Made by a program: the position numbers and the translations under genes. This document shows positions 33,227 to 47,220 of a stretch of 64,000 nt of DNA, one piece after another. The stretch is from Numida meleagris (Eukaryota; Chordata; Aves; Galliformes; Numididae), in NCBI RefSeq assembly GCF_002078875.1, contig NC_034410.1, forward strand, positions 36,868,108 through 36,932,107, given 5' to 3'. A model generated the notes under the pieces. It saw only the letters and a program-made list of their open reading frames with translations, searched no databases and had not been told where the DNA came from. Every line of letters begins with the position of its first letter. Position 1 is the stretch's first letter.

Positions 33227-34665
33227 GGAAATACATTTGTTTCTTTCTTGAAAATATTCCTTGAACACAAGCTTTTCTAAAATAAAGTATGGGATCTAAA
33301 CAGCATTAGCATGCTTGGTTTCCAGTTTAAAGTTACGAGTCTTAGAAACAAGAGATGTACTTTATGTAAGAATGAATATGTATTTATTCATTCCTATATA
33401 ATACTATCTGTCTATCTACATACGTAACGAGTTTTGTCTTGCATTTCTTTTTGGAGTGGGGGGAAGCTAGAACAAATTACTGCTTCCTGAAAAATAAATA
33501 AGAAATTGCTAAAGCAGTCACGGTAATATCAAGCCAGAGGCAAACTTGTATCTTGTACAGCAACACGATATTCTGGTTGTATGCCTGTTTAATATCTTTT
33601 AAGCCACCCTTGGGCAGGACCCCACTGTAAACAAGTGGTTGAGTTTGACTTGAAACGTCCTTTTAAAAATAACACTAATAAATAAACATTCTGTCTTCAC
33701 ATGTTTTGCTGCCAGGGATTCTCCATTTCTAAACTTGTGAGTGGTATGATTTGCAAAGGTTTTTTTTAGTATTAACTACAGTCTCCATTTTTCATAAATT
33801 CTTCATTTTCCATTTGTTTAATTATTTAAAATTAAAACTTCAATTTTATTTTATAATTATATGCTGTCATTTTAATAAAGGCTTTTATTGAAATCAACTC
33901 TGTCTGTTCAATTCTCTGTCTGCAGAGCTATATAAATCAATAATAGTAATATTAGGTAATATTAGAAGAGGAATATGAGTCTCTGATTATTAAGAGCTGA
34001 AGTAAAAGGCATGTAGGAAATACTTTGCTGTGTACAGCTAGTTGCATTGACTCAACAAAAGACAGTGCAATGTGCAGCAGTGAATACTTCAGTGATACTG
34101 TATCTGTGAAATATGTATTCTTCAGCTTTTCTTTGCTGCTCTGATTTCTTTGTAGCAGCTGCTCACTCTTCCCTGCGAGGCTAGGTTTGCTCTGGCATCC
34201 GCTGCTCCAGGGCTGTTATCTCTGGATTCCTTGCGGTGTTGCATGGAAGGTCCTTGTGAAGAGAAACCTGCAATGAAGTTTAAAAAAAAAAGCTGAGTTG
34301 TGTCATTTCTTGTTATAACCCAGGCTCTGCTTTCACGAATGTCCAAACCTTGTCCCCGTTCACTGGTACTTCTGTGCAAACAACCAGGGGTCTCCTTGGA
34401 CTCCGTCAGTTTCTGTGAGCTCTGTGAATAACTGAACGAGGAATTTTTAGAGTGGTGTTCCACCAGGGCTGAGTCTGAATTAAAAACATATTTGCTGAAC
34501 AGCAAGTCCAAGCAATGTATTCAATTACAATTAAAGAACAACCTGAGATTCTGTTGCTGCAGTGTTTGATAGGAACCACAGTTTGCTAGACTTCAGAAAT
34601 GAAAAGATTTCTCTCCATGTTATTTGACACTTAATTTGTGATTGATTTGGCCTTGTTTGCAACAA

Positions 34666-34711
34666 TTTTATTTATTTATTTGTTTCTTTGTTTGTTTGTT
34701 TGTTTGTTTGT
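34666..34711 (+). repeat. TTTA/TTTG tetranucleotide microsatellite
   Basis: About three TTTA units pass into about eight TTTG units with one interruption (TTTC). A typical compound microsatellite, likely length-polymorphic. Confidence 0.9.
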
Positions 34712-34944
34712 GAGCTGTACTTCTATTTATCTTCATTATATCTTTTCCTTCTGGAGAAAACACGTGCATGGATACACAATGCTAAAAAATCTTTCCATTT
34801 TACTGTAAGTATATTTTTCTCTGTGTCTGTGTATGCGCACGCACGGTGCTCAGGAGACATGCAGACCCTTTAAAAACTCAGCCTTTGCTTAAGAAGAATA
34901 AAATGTCTAATTCTTATGGTTGTGGACAAAACCAAAAGAACATG

Positions 34945-35828
34945 CGAGCCTGTACTGTGTCCCTCAGCAAGTTTGATGATGATACAAAGCTGGGAGGAGT
35001 GACTGACACACCAGAAGGCTCTGCTGCTGTTCTCTGAGACCTGGACATGCTGGAGAGTTAGGTGGAGAGGAACCTGATAAGGTTCCACAAGGTCAAGTGT
35101 AGAGTCCTTTACCTTGGGAGAAGTAACAACATGCATCAGTACGGGTTAGGGGTTGATCTGCTGGAAAGGAGCTCTGCATAGAAGGACCTGGGTGTCCTGG
35201 TGGACAACAGGTTGGCCATGAGTCAGCAGTGTGCCGATGTTGCCAAGAAGGGCTATGGTATCCTAGGGTGCATTAGAAAGAGCATGGCCAGCATGTTGAG
35301 GGGGGTGGTCCTCACCCTTTACTCTGCCCGGATGAGGCTACAGTTGGAGTAGTGTGTCCAGTTCTGGGCTTTCCAGTTCAAGAAAGGGAACTGCTGGAGG
35401 GAGTTCAGCAGAGGGCCACAAAGGTGATTTAGAGGCCTGGAGCATCTCCCTCATGAGGAACGTCTGAGAGACCTGGGACTGTTCAGCCTGGAGAGGAGAA
35501 GGCTGAGAGGGCATCTTATCAATGCTCATAAATATATAAAGGGTAGAAGTCAAGTGGCTGGGGGCAGGCTCTTTCCAGGTGCCCAGTGATAGAACAAGGG
35601 GCAATGGGCATAAACTGGAACATAGGAAGTTGCATACAAACATCAGGAAAAACTGTGAGAATGACAGAGCGCTGGAACAGGTTGTCCAGAGATGTTGTAG
35701 AATCTCCTCCTCTGGAGATATTTGAGACCCATCTGGCCATCTTCCCATGCGACCTGCTATAAGGAACCTACTTTAGCAGGGGATCTCCAGAGGTCCCTTC
35801 CAATCTCTACAATTCTGTGATTCTGTGT
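34945..35828 (+). mobile_element. CR1 LINE, about 880-base 3' fragment
   Basis: A sense CR1 fragment starts in the reverse transcriptase region (CTCAGCAAGTTTGATGATGA, corresponding to the ADDTKL motif). It runs through GACCTGGGTGTCCTGGTGGA, GAGGGCCACAAAGGTGAT and TGGAACAGGTTGTCCAG to the 3' end GGTCCCTTCCAATCTCTAC and ATTCTGTGATTCTGTG, the double octamer tail. The motif now reads FDDDTKL, an Ala-to-Asp change, and premature stops follow (TGA near 35036; TAG in the GTTGGAGTAGTG segment), so the frame is dead. It differs from the copy at 31150-32680 and belongs to another CR1 subfamily. Confidence 0.94.
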
Positions 35829-38800
35829 TCCTTAGAAGTTATTAATGAAGATAAATAAATGGAATCCTGAACAAATCTTACCATTTTCTCACTTCTATTT
35901 GAGTACTTGGAGTTAGTAATGCTGGGTTAGATATTATTTATGTGTTTAAGAAAAAGTGAGAATAAAAGTTCATTTCAAAAACCATGGAAGAAGTAGATAC
36001 GTCTCTCTTGCAGTAGCATAGATGACACTGCTGTCAAAATCAATGAGAACTACCGTAGAATTCAGTGAATTCTGTGTTGCTGTCACTTCGCATAAGTATT
36101 ACTGGCCCTGTGATGCTGTTATTTCTTATCGGGTCACAAAAGACCATGGTAGCATGCAAGATCCTCTGCGTATTAATGGTACAATGACTACAGAGTAGTT
36201 TCATTGACAAACCTTTTAATTCTGCTGCTGGAAGTTTGAAAGAATTTCTTTAACAGTAGCTGGAGGTTCCTTAATGAGCATTGTTTTTAAATATGTACTG
36301 TTTCTTTTTGAAAGATGTAGAAACACTTTTTCAGAATGAATTTTCTCTGCTGTGTTCTTTGCACACAGAATGCAAATGCTATCTCAGTGTGGGCAATTGC
36401 AGTGTTTTTAAAGAATCCTTAGCACACAGAATATGCAGTACTGTGTGCCCACATTGTTATGTTTGACTGTGAATTTTGTGACAGAGTGGAACCATGAGAT
36501 AAATTTCAGTTATGATGCATGTTTAACTGCCTTTCACTCTCCTCACTAGTCATTTTGATTTGGCCTCAGTGTTATCTAGAAGTATCACAGTGCAAGATGA
36601 ATAGCTGGCCTAGAATCATTTCTTTTCTCCTGTACCGTATGCATTTTCCAAAACAAATCTAAAATGCTTTTGTCTTACTTTATCTTACTGAGTGGTCTAA
36701 GAACCAATATTTTGTGAGCCATAAGAAGCTTGATCTATAGAGCTGAAAATTCTGTTTGCTAGTATGCCAAGACATTCTTTTCAATTCCTGGTTGGTTCTG
36801 AGTTATTGGATGTTAAAACTGTAGTACCATGACTTATAGGGAATATATTTTAATAACTTTCACAGGTTTTTGAAATATATTCATTATCATTTTATTCTCC
36901 CTTTAAGGCTTATAAAGTTGAACTCATGGTAATAAAATCAAGTGGCTTTACATGTAGATATTTTAGAAATAAAAATAAAAAAGTAAAACTAGCACAGATC
37001 TAAAATATAGTCTCCAAAATATGTTATAAATATGATAAATGGTGGTGCAAAATAGAGGTATTATGAGCACTCTCTTGAGATGATCTACATTAAAATAAGG
37101 CAATGTCACTAGGTTCATATATAACAAAACCTTAGCCATACAATTCATTAGAACAAATGTAACAATTTATAGCTTCAGGAGTGTGTTACACTCATACATG
37201 TGTATCTAACTTTTGTTATAGAACCAGCAAGCTTTATTTTCCTGCAAGATCTGTTCTGTCTTTAGCCTTCGTCACAGCTGCATCTAGCATATTAATTACT
37301 TGTTTTACTTTATTTTCAGTGAAAATCACAGATTTTTGAATAATTTAATGTTTTTATATTAAATTTGACTCACAGTTTGAAATGAGTTATTGTTTTTTGA
37401 TGAATCGTTATTTCTTTAGCTCAGTTGTTTAATCTTTGCTCTATATTTGTGTGCTGAGGATTTCCACTTAATTGGAATTTCACTTTAATAAGAGTAGGGT
37501 AGAAATGATGTCATAAGAAATGTGTGGATCACATTTGACTTACACATAATTGCTTCAAGATTGTGATTTTCACATTCTGAAGTCCCATTTCCACCTCCTT
37601 ATCTCCAGTTTCTGCATTTTACATAAAGTCTAACTTCAGTACTTAGGATATTAAGAATATGTATTAATAAACTATGCACCTTTGAAAAGAGTTTTGGAAT
37701 GTATTCCCCGAGGGTCAGTGATAACCTGGTGGTTCTTGATCCACAGATTATTTCTAAACTTCAATCTTAATAGACATTTTAATTCAGAGAGTTAGGTACC
37801 CAGGCCTCTGGGTTCGTATCTACCTGCCTAAACAAGTGGATACACCTCCATATTTCTCCTCCACTCCTTAATTTATCTGTGTTCCTGGGTAGGAACAGGT
37901 AGCTTTTTGGTAAGTTTATGGCTGCTTCACTCTATATAGATTCATGGTCCATTTTTATGGTTGTTTTTTTTTTTAATAAGGAGGAAGGGAATTCATACTT
38001 GTCAATCCAGAAGAAAGATACTAGGGAAAGATAAAAGGCAGAAAAAGAAAGTAAGAGAGAATGAATGGCTAGCTTTTGAAGAAGGTTATTTCAGATGGAG
38101 GCTGAAACTAGGAGGTCCTAGTAGCACGGAAGATACAAGTGCTGATCAAAACAGCTCAAGAAGGGAGAGAAAAGCAAAAATGATAGACTTCACAAACTGA
38201 GAGAAGTCTCACAAAAAAAAAATTTTTTAAACCACCTAAGTTTCCTAAAGCACTCAATAGCTCACACTCCTTAAGTAAGAGTGGATATAGTGAAATCTGA
38301 TTACTGAGCTCCAGCTAAAGCAGGATACACCAAAGTAGAAAAAAGAACCATTGCACTATGGTTTGAAGGGAAAAAAAGAGTTGACAGGATACTCTGCAGA
38401 AGTGACAAAAGAGCATAGATAGAGACAGAAAGGCAAGCAAAATGAAAGCTTTACTTTGGAGACAGCAGTCATGAGATACTCAGAAAAGGAGAGGATACAG
38501 AGTTTGAGAGATTGAAGAGATAGTACTGCATTAGATAAGGTAAATTGAATGAAGAAGAGTGTGGAGGAAAAGATATCTAGTGGAATGACCATATAGAGAG
38601 GAGAGAGGAAAATTCAAAGCTTATCTTATTCCTTGGGTTTAAAGGCATGGAGGAAAAAGGAAAAAAAAGAGTAAAGCACTTTATTTTGTCAAGTTCAGGT
38701 GATGCTGAGACATAACAATGTTTGGTTTTGTTGCTCTGAGAAAGTGCAGGTTAATCTGTATGTGGCATCATTTCTGACAGTGGTAAGAACAGTGTATCCA

Positions 38801-41800
38801 GGTAGTTCTGCTTCATCTCATGAAAATGGGAAGACTGGGTTATGGGCTTGCTGACTGAATGATAGATAGCTTTACTATTATTTAATTCAGTACATACTGT
38901 TCTCTACTATGTTCATTGTTCAATCTATGTTTGCTTTAATATTAAATGATAATAAATTAATTACTCAAGTAACAAAGTACTGAAGTCATCACAGTGAATT
39001 GGTTAGCTGTTTTATTTGTGGGTTCTGATCATTTACCCAATGATTTAAATGGGCATCTTCAGTTTAGTGCGCACACTAAATACAGAGGTACAGAGCAGAA
39101 GTGAAAAATGCTTTAGTTGAAAAACAAAATTTACTTTATGATTTAATACTAATCAACCATTGCTAATGTGCTATAAAATACTACTTAAGGTAGATACTGA
39201 TTTTCATTATTAAAGTTAATGGTCTTAGTTGCCTCATCTGCCTTATTCCAATATATTAAGCATGCAGACCCCATAATTTAATTATCACCTGTTAATATTG
39301 GTTCTAAATTCATTTTTGTGCTTTTGGGCTGAAGCAGCAATGATGAGCCAATTAAAAAACATTATCTGGCTGCTCAAAGCATCACATTTGTAGTTATGCT
39401 TAATAGTACATGATTCTACAGGGACTTTCAAGATGGAACATGCTGCTCTAATGCCTTTAGGGATTAGCTAAACAAAAGGAAAAATGTAAAGAAAATTTTA
39501 AATATTTTCTCTTCTGCAGGATTTTAATTTTCAGATCTCTTCTCTTCCTGTACGTTACAGTCTTCTTTGAAGCTAATTTGCATAGCTGTAAAAGTGTAGC
39601 TGAATTACAAGGGAGACTCAAATGAGACCCTGGATTTTCTTTAAATCCCACAGGAAGAATTTGGTTCAAGAATGTACATAAGGTACTAATTGCAAGGATC
39701 GTGTTAGATAGCTACTGCTTGAATAAGAGTGGAGAACTAATAAAGTACATCGCATCATAACCTCAGAGAGTTGGTAATGAAAAAAAGAGCATTTAATTTA
39801 TGTAGATGTTCTTAAAGCAACTTGAAAGGACACTAGCTACACGTTGTATCAGTCTCATTATATTGTTTATTAACACGAAAGACTCCTTTTTCTCTTATGT
39901 TATCAGCTTGCTACTGACACAGAATTTCCAGTGCAGGTGTTTCCAGTTAATCTAAATTTGTACTTTTATAATGGCTGAGTGAGAAATGGCTGATGTAGAT
40001 GATGCATCATAAAATTTGATGATGGACTATATGCATTTGGTATAGAAACATATATTTGTGTTTTATTTGTCAGTCTGTAATGCTGCAATGTAAAATGCCT
40101 GTCTCTTTGTGCAGCTTAGTAACAGCTTGGCAAAATATAGACATTACGCTGTTTGATCTCCTATTGGTGTACCATCCTGCATAAACACAATAACTGGTCT
40201 TAAAGTTTCTTGAGGAATCACTGGAGAATCTTCCTCCATAGAAAAAAAAAGCTCTTGCCCGAAGTGCAGCTCTCCTAGTGTGTTTTTTAGGGGTCTTTTC
40301 TTTTGCCTGTGGTATAACTGAGGAATACCCCTCAGCCTCTAATTCATATGAGGCACTGCCATATTAGGGACTTGAAATTGACTTTTCCAGGACCAATTCC
40401 TCACATAAATCACAAGTCATGCCTTGGGACCCTGCTGCGATTCCAGGCATCAGCATGGAAATATCCTGTTATTAGCCACTTAAAACTAACCGTAAGTGGA
40501 ATTACTGTTGAACATCCTCAGCCAGGTTTTAAATGAGCTTGGAGCTTTTCAGGGGAAGAGAAAGCTGCCAAATAAAAAGCTAGCAGCAGCTGAAGTCTGA
40601 GGAAATTCTCCAGCTGATACGTGTGCATGTTTGGGTGCTGGTTTGCTTTGGTTTTTTGCCTTTCTGCTTATAATTCTTTGCTATTGTATTATGGGCATGT
40701 GTTCTTTTGTCAGTGAAAGCTATTAAGAACAGAACAGAAACCCTGCTGTGTCTTCAAATTAAAACTGAGGAAAAAAGGATCAGGCACAAGGAATAAAAAA
40801 CAAGCACAGATAAAAAATAAATGTAAATTAAGTTATCAGGGTTATTTTGGCCACAAATGGCGAAATAAATACAGTACACCATTCTTAGAGATGCTTCTGC
40901 TTCTTTGGGTTTGTCTGAACAATTGTAAACTGTATAGTCTGCTTTTCTCTTGAAATGAGAGATGCACCACTTTGCTGTCTGTCTGTATGTTCACCGGCCT
41001 GTTTTACAAGTTTCAGCAGCGGAGCTGAGCTGCTGATTAGCTCCTCTTCACTTCTCATCCGCCTGGGGAAAGTCCACAGCATTAACTGGAGAAATTCATA
41101 TTTATTTGGCTAACATTTGGTATCTAGCCAGTCAGTGCCCATGCAGACACACGTGCCCAAAAATATTTAGAAAAAAATGAAAAAAAAGCTGAAAGGTAAA
41201 TGCTGGGCAGGTTGAGGAAAAGCAGAGAGATGCTGACAGTGTTCCACTGAAGTAAAGAGAAATTGTTTCTGGAGTGTATGAGACATACCAGGAAGGAAAA
41301 AGTTTTCTTCATATCCACTGTTCACATAATAACTTCGCTTTTTGGTATTATTTAAGTCTAAAGATATCTTTCAGTGTAAACTGTAGAATTACATTGCGAT
41401 AACCCACTTTCATAAAATTTGATTTGCTTGAAGAACCAGAGTAATTTTTTTATAAATAAGCAGATTATTATTAGTATTTTAATCAATCACTGTGACAAGT
41501 AAGTGTGTTTTATGTCTTTATTAGTAAGTTGCCAAGACAGATTGACAAATCTGTAATGATCATAGGCATAGCAGTCGACTCTTGCAACTGCACAGCAAGC
41601 TGAAGCTTAGAGTGAACCTCTTCTATTGTCACTTCAATACATAGACATGTATTTCACATTTTCCCATAATTTCCTTGGTTGAGCAAATCTAAGATGATTA
41701 AATGAATTTTTTCCGATGTAACAATTTGATCTCATTATGTAAAAGTAAACTCATTTCTTCAGAATCACAGATATCTGCACATCCCTGTGTCTGTTATGAA

Positions 41801-43224
41801 ATTTCACCATATGTACAGATTTTTATATATATTATGTAGTGGACATGGGATTATATACAAGAATTAACTGATTGATCTCCTTTAGAAGAGATGCATGCTC
41901 TTGGTTCAGGTAATGTTTGAAGGCCTGGTCTGTCCACAAATTATATGTTATTTAGCTATATGTTTTGTATTTTTTTAACAATTGTTTAGTTATTTAGTAT
42001 TTTAAAATGTTTGTAATGTGTTCTCGTGATTGAAAACATGTTAACATCCTGAATAAAGGTTACAGGCTCTGTGTGTGCTATTCGGGTTTAAATAAAACTC
42101 CAAATATACTTTCAAGGCTTGTCCTGAAGCTGCATTAAATGAATTTGCATTCTGGTGGTACCGACCAGCTTTGTCTGAATAGCTTTACTTTACACATCAA
42201 GCAAGAATCAAAGTATTCTGCTCTGTATGAAAAATGAAGTCTCTTCTAATGAAGAGAAATTACTCTTTGAGTAAAGAAACACTTTGCTGAAAAATTACAT
42301 TTGGATTGAAGTTAAGAACTCTAACATTTGTGTCATTATTTACTTATTTACTTTATTCTGGATGGCCTTAATAATGGAGTGTCAAGCTGTTTACACTGAG
42401 TTAAAATCAGAGCATTTCCAACAGACTATTTTAAAAGGAATTATGTTGTTGTTAAACTTAATTATTGAGTGCTTACATTTCCCGTTGTGTTTATATAAAT
42501 GTTGTACAGACAGTACAACAGTTTGAGTAACTCTTTAGTAGAGCCATGTATCTTGAGAAATTACTTGAGCTGCCATGAATCTTCTACATGAGGAGGCAGT
42601 TCTTTAATGGTCCTGAGTTAGAGCGTTGACTGGCTGATCCCTTTTCAGCATTGGTATATTAACCATCCACCTTTTTAAATACTTAAAATATTCAGTCAAC
42701 ATTATGGAAATGCTCCTTTACAAATCTAAATATTACAGGAGATTGTGAAGCTTCCTTCTCCTTCCCATGTTATGACACATAACTGAGCCAATAACGCCAT
42801 TTAACAATTGTGAGAAATTATTTATATCTTGAGATATCCTATTTTTTAAGGTGACTTATCTTTTAGGATCTTATTTTTTCCTGAGATGAACTGACTACTT
42901 TTAACAAGGAGCCAGATTTAAAAGCCAGGCATGCCAAGTGGATGCAGAACACTTCCAGCTTGTACCCTTTAGACGTCAATAGCTTGTGACACAGAATCTG
43001 ATCTTAAACTGCATGACTGTAATGCTGCAGTGGGTACTAGAGATCTGACTGTGCACTTGTGCCTAATTAAGGTTTTACAGATGGCTATTTTAGACATAAG
43101 TATAGTTTAATAAAAAGGGAAAAGTTAAAAGAAAGCTGTTTAAAATAAGTTAAATCACTGTGCAGACTGTGGTGCATCTATGTGCAAACAGCCTTTCAGG
43201 GACATGAGGGTTTTCACTTAAGCC
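35829..43224. other. Unassigned AT-rich noncoding DNA
   Basis: About 7.4 kb without a supported gene or recognised repeat. The stretch 38380-38680 is visibly purine-rich on the plus strand, which makes an artificially open minus-strand frame of 78 codons. Frames elsewhere are under 85 codons. Confidence 0.65.
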
Positions 43225-44100
43225 AGTAGATATATTGGATTTGAACAAACTTCAGAGATCACCAAATCCGGTCCTCTGCCACAGCATGCAGTATTATGTA
43301 GATGTTTTCACAGGCTGATTATGTTCACCTGTTAGGCTTTTCTTCCCTAAACTCTCCTTTAGGAAGATTGTTGTAGGACCTCTCTCCTGTAATGAAAATT
43401 ACTAACCTTCATTAAATTTCCATCCTTAATTTATTCAAGTCCAGTTTTTACCTGTTTGTTCTAGCACCAACATTATCTCTTAGATTTAACTAATCTTTTG
43501 CCCCCAGTGCATTTGCTGCAAGGAATCATCTTTCTTCTTGGCCTTCATTTTTCAGTGCAACAAAAAATGTCCCTTCAGTCTCCTCCCATAAGATAGCTTA
43601 ATACTTGATCTCTGTAATAATCCTATTCAGCACCTGTTCAGATTTAAATTCATCTTTTTTTTGAACTTGTATAACCAGAATTATACAAAATACTTCAGAT
43701 GAGGTCTCACTACAGGCTACACAATGGTATGAATATTCCCCCTTCTTTATCAAAATACCTTGCCTTGCCCTTTTCATGGTCAGATTCAATTAAATGGCTC
43801 ATAGTCATCCTGTGACTGACTAAAATAGGCTGCTATTTCCAACTAATGAGCTCCCAGTATATATCAGAAATTCTTGTTATTAGTCCCATATGCCCTTTGG
43901 ACTATTAGATTCGACCCAGTTCTGTTTCTCGGGTCTTTGAGATCATGCATTTCCCCCACAGGACATTCAAATCCTCCTCTAGGATCACTCAACTTCCTGT
44001 CTTGGATCCCCATCAAACTGCATTAAGGCATCTTTATTTTCATTCCAAGGTAATGAGCTAAAATATCAAATAAAATGGGTCCCAATCTATAAAGCAAATA
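43225..44100 (-). mobile_element. Ancient CR1-type LINE remnant, minus strand
   Basis: The plus strand shows the order of segments expected for antisense amniote CR1: a TATAACCAGAATTATACAAA and CAGATGAGGTCTCACTAC block (the region normally reading like 'gaccagaattggacacagtactccagatgaggtctcacc'), then the CCTTTTCATGGTCAG region, CCTAGG-like decayed parts, and AAATGGGTCCCAATC near the right end. Substitutions and indels are heavy, and the 3' tail is not clear. I therefore call it an old CR1 copy rather than a young CR1-B to -F type. Edges are approximate and no coding frame survives. Confidence 0.55.
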
Positions 44101-47100
44101 TTTTTTAGAAGAGTTTTGTCACCTTTGTGAGGTAATGATAGTAATGGCTCCTAAGTGACCTGGGAGGTAATTTCTTTTTAATGCAATATGCGTCTCTGTG
44201 AATCAATTCTTCATACTTTTGAGCTCAGAATTTCAAACTCAAATATTCTGTACTTGAAACTTAAACGTGGTGTTTCAGAAATTGCAAGGTCACGTCTGAT
44301 ACGAAGACATTCTCCTCTAAGAGCAGAGCAGTCTGTCCATATTTTCACCAAACACCACGCAGGTTAGATAAATGGGCCTCTGTGGATGCAGCATTTGGCA
44401 GATTAGATGCCTGTTATCTGTTCTCTCCACCCGCTAACATATTGCTAATTAGGTTTGAGAGTGAGGTGAAATGATTCATCTCAGCAGAACAGTGAGTGTC
44501 TTTAGTAAATTCTTAGTCTACTTCAGTTCCAATCCACTTGAGAGAGAAAAGGGGAAAAAAAATGAAAAATGTTTCTGAGATTGTACCTGTGTTTTTACAT
44601 TTGTTTCTTTCCTGTCCTTATCTCTAAAAGTCCTTAGATTATCATTAAGTTGGTGAATAGGTGACATTAATGTCAATTAGTAGTATATGCAGAAAAAAAT
44701 CCACTTAGCTAATAGCCATACACTGACAATGTGAACAAAGAAGTACTCAACAGAAATTTTCTGTATACTTGTGTAAATAAAATGGTGAGACAGCTAGATT
44801 ATCTTTTACATAGTGCAGAAGATGACTTCTCAGTGTGTAGGAAATACAAGTGCACAGTCAACCACTCATAAATCTGACATTCCTGAACTTTCAAGCACTT
44901 GATTTTTCAACTTAATTGGGATTCTTTGAATACTGGTGGCTCTTTTTTTGTTCCCTTTTGCCTGTGTATGATACTGCATTGCTGAGTTCTTTCTATAGCA
45001 TCTCCTGTGACAGTTCCTCTTCCTTCATTTAATCACAGCCAGAATTGTGATGAGTATGTCACATCTAATGATCTGTCAGTACGCCAGCTCCTTTCCCCCC
45101 GGGATAATCTGGCAGGTGATCTTTCCATACATGTCCTGCAGTTTATGCTAAGAATGTTTCCCAAACCATGCTATTCCAAAGCTGGTGTTTGTAAATGCCT
45201 ATACAATTCCATGTATTGTATGTGATACCATTCTGCTGTATGATCTTGAAAAGCAAGATAGACAAAGTAATTACAATATTTGCTTGAGATGTGACTCATC
45301 GGTTTTTACAGATATTGCATTTATATTCAACTAGAAAAGTGAGATTGATGTAGTGCTCCTCACTTGCATAATACAATATGTACTATACCATTTTAAAACA
45401 CTCTGTAATTGCTTTAGTCCTTTGTTGACATATAACTGACATATTTGCATGCATCTGTGTAAGCACCTCATAGAATTTAACAAGTTGAAGAAATGTGTGA
45501 CTAAGTGAATGACATGAATCTTTTCATGAAAAAAAAATATATCTACCAGTTGTGGAGATGTATAACCTCAGATATTTATTGATACTAAGAATAATATATT
45601 AGGTAAGTGCCCCTTGGTCTGTGGCTTCACTGGTTGAGTATTGTCTGAATATCAATCTGCCAGATTGTGGTTGTGTGGTGTTGAGCAAAACAGCAGTGTT
45701 CTTACTGTCTGCAGTGAGTTGCAGCTGTATGGATCCATTCAGCTCCATTCAGCTATGTGCAAGGAGCAAAACATGGATCCTGCTCTCTTGTGCCTCGATA
45801 AAGAGAAGAGAAAGATGACTGTGAGGGTTTTTTGTATTTGAGCAACTTGCAAAGAGATTGAGGAGGGGGAAAACAATTCACCCATACTGTGTAACTTTGT
45901 GTCCTTGCGACAGAGAGAGGTGCTTCAGAGTCTGCGAGCAGTTCCTCCTAAAATCACTCTTTGTTATGGGAATTTCAGTCCTGCAGTAATGAGACCATTG
46001 ATGTCACAAGACAGAGCGACAGATATCCCCGTGAAGCTACTTAGATTAATTTGAGGAGAGTGACACTACCAGCTGCCACCTTTTGAAGAAGTCTCTGAAG
46101 GTGCAGATGGGGATTGGAAGTGCTTTCTCAGATCTTGGAACACAAAGGTAAAGGAAGCAGTGAGGGGAATCAGGGTTAATTAAGGCAGTCTTAAGTCTTG
46201 CCGTTGCTTCATGGCTTTTTTAATCATGCAAGAGCTGCTGTGAGACTCGATGGAGAAGGCAGGGGCAGGGGCAAGTGATTCTTTGCATCCAATAGAGCAA
46301 CAGCCTGCTCTCCTTGGAAAAAGCAGACTTCCTTAAGCAGATACATCTGCAAGGGAAGCCTTCTGAATGCTAACTTGGTATTTGAAATGTATTTGAAATC
46401 TCCAGTTATAGGTGGTAAGGGTTTCTTTTTTAACTTAATCTCTTGTCACGTGTATGGCCCTCTGCTTGTGCTCCTGGTGGGATTCCCCAGAGCTTTGGAT
46501 TAACATCAAGAAAGCTGCTGTCTTGGACTTTTTGTGGATTTGTAAAAATGGAGCTGCATTAAGTTCAGTTTTCTTGTAAACGAAAGTGAAAAGCATATTT
46601 GCTCATGTCAATGAAAAATAAAGTCTTAATCTTGAACTCCAGGACCACGAGCCTTCTAATGAGGCTTGTAGTGACTGTGCTTTGCTCTGACATGCTAGGG
46701 AATGCAACCACTCAAATACGTATGATGCAAAGGTAGGACAGTGGGAAATCTTGTTGGGTTTCTGTAATTACACACCTTTGAAATGAAAGTTTTCAAGTCC
46801 TTTCAGTTATCCCTCCGTTTCTTTCCATCTTTCATTCCAAAAATACAAGTATTTTCAAAATTGTTCTAATAATGAAAGTGTTACAAACAGCAACATCAAA
46901 AAAAAATGCATATATGCACAAAAGGAGAAGGAGAACTGGTGTTATTTCCAGCCCTTAAGAGAGAGAAATGCACCCAGATGCAGGAAAACCTTGCTTAGTT
47001 TTCTTTAAGGTTTGAGTAGATTTGAATCAACACTTTCCATTTCCTGTGAGTATGTCTAGGGAAATGCTGGGCTGTAACATATTCCAGGGAGGTGTACTCT

Positions 47101-47208
47101 TGATGTTTCCCCATGGTGCTGTTTGGGTCCTTATAAGTAATCAGTCATTGACTGGAGGAGGAAATGGAACTTGGGTATTTCAGGGTGGCCTTTCTTTGAT
47201 TTTATCTT

Positions 47209-47220
47209 TGTGTGTGTGTG
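47209..47220 (+). repeat. Short TG dinucleotide run
   Basis: About six TG units, too short for a strong microsatellite. No context. Confidence 0.7.

Larger units (their letters stand above)
32681..34944. other. Unassigned noncoding DNA between two CR1 copies
   Basis: No gene is supported. It holds an A25 run with a purine tail and a TTTA/TTTG tetranucleotide repeat. A 129-codon minus-strand frame at 34122-34511 is not recognised and has no identifiable domain. Confidence 0.65.

Noticed and set aside
34122..34511. 129-codon minus-strand frame
   Set aside because: Ser-rich, unrecognised, no supporting signals; within the expected range for chance frames.
35338..35748. 136-codon minus-strand frame
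   Set aside because: It is the antisense of the CR1 copy at 34945-35828.
38380..38680. Purine-rich stretch with an open minus-strand frame
   Set aside because: The compositional bias alone explains the lack of stops; no motif was seen.
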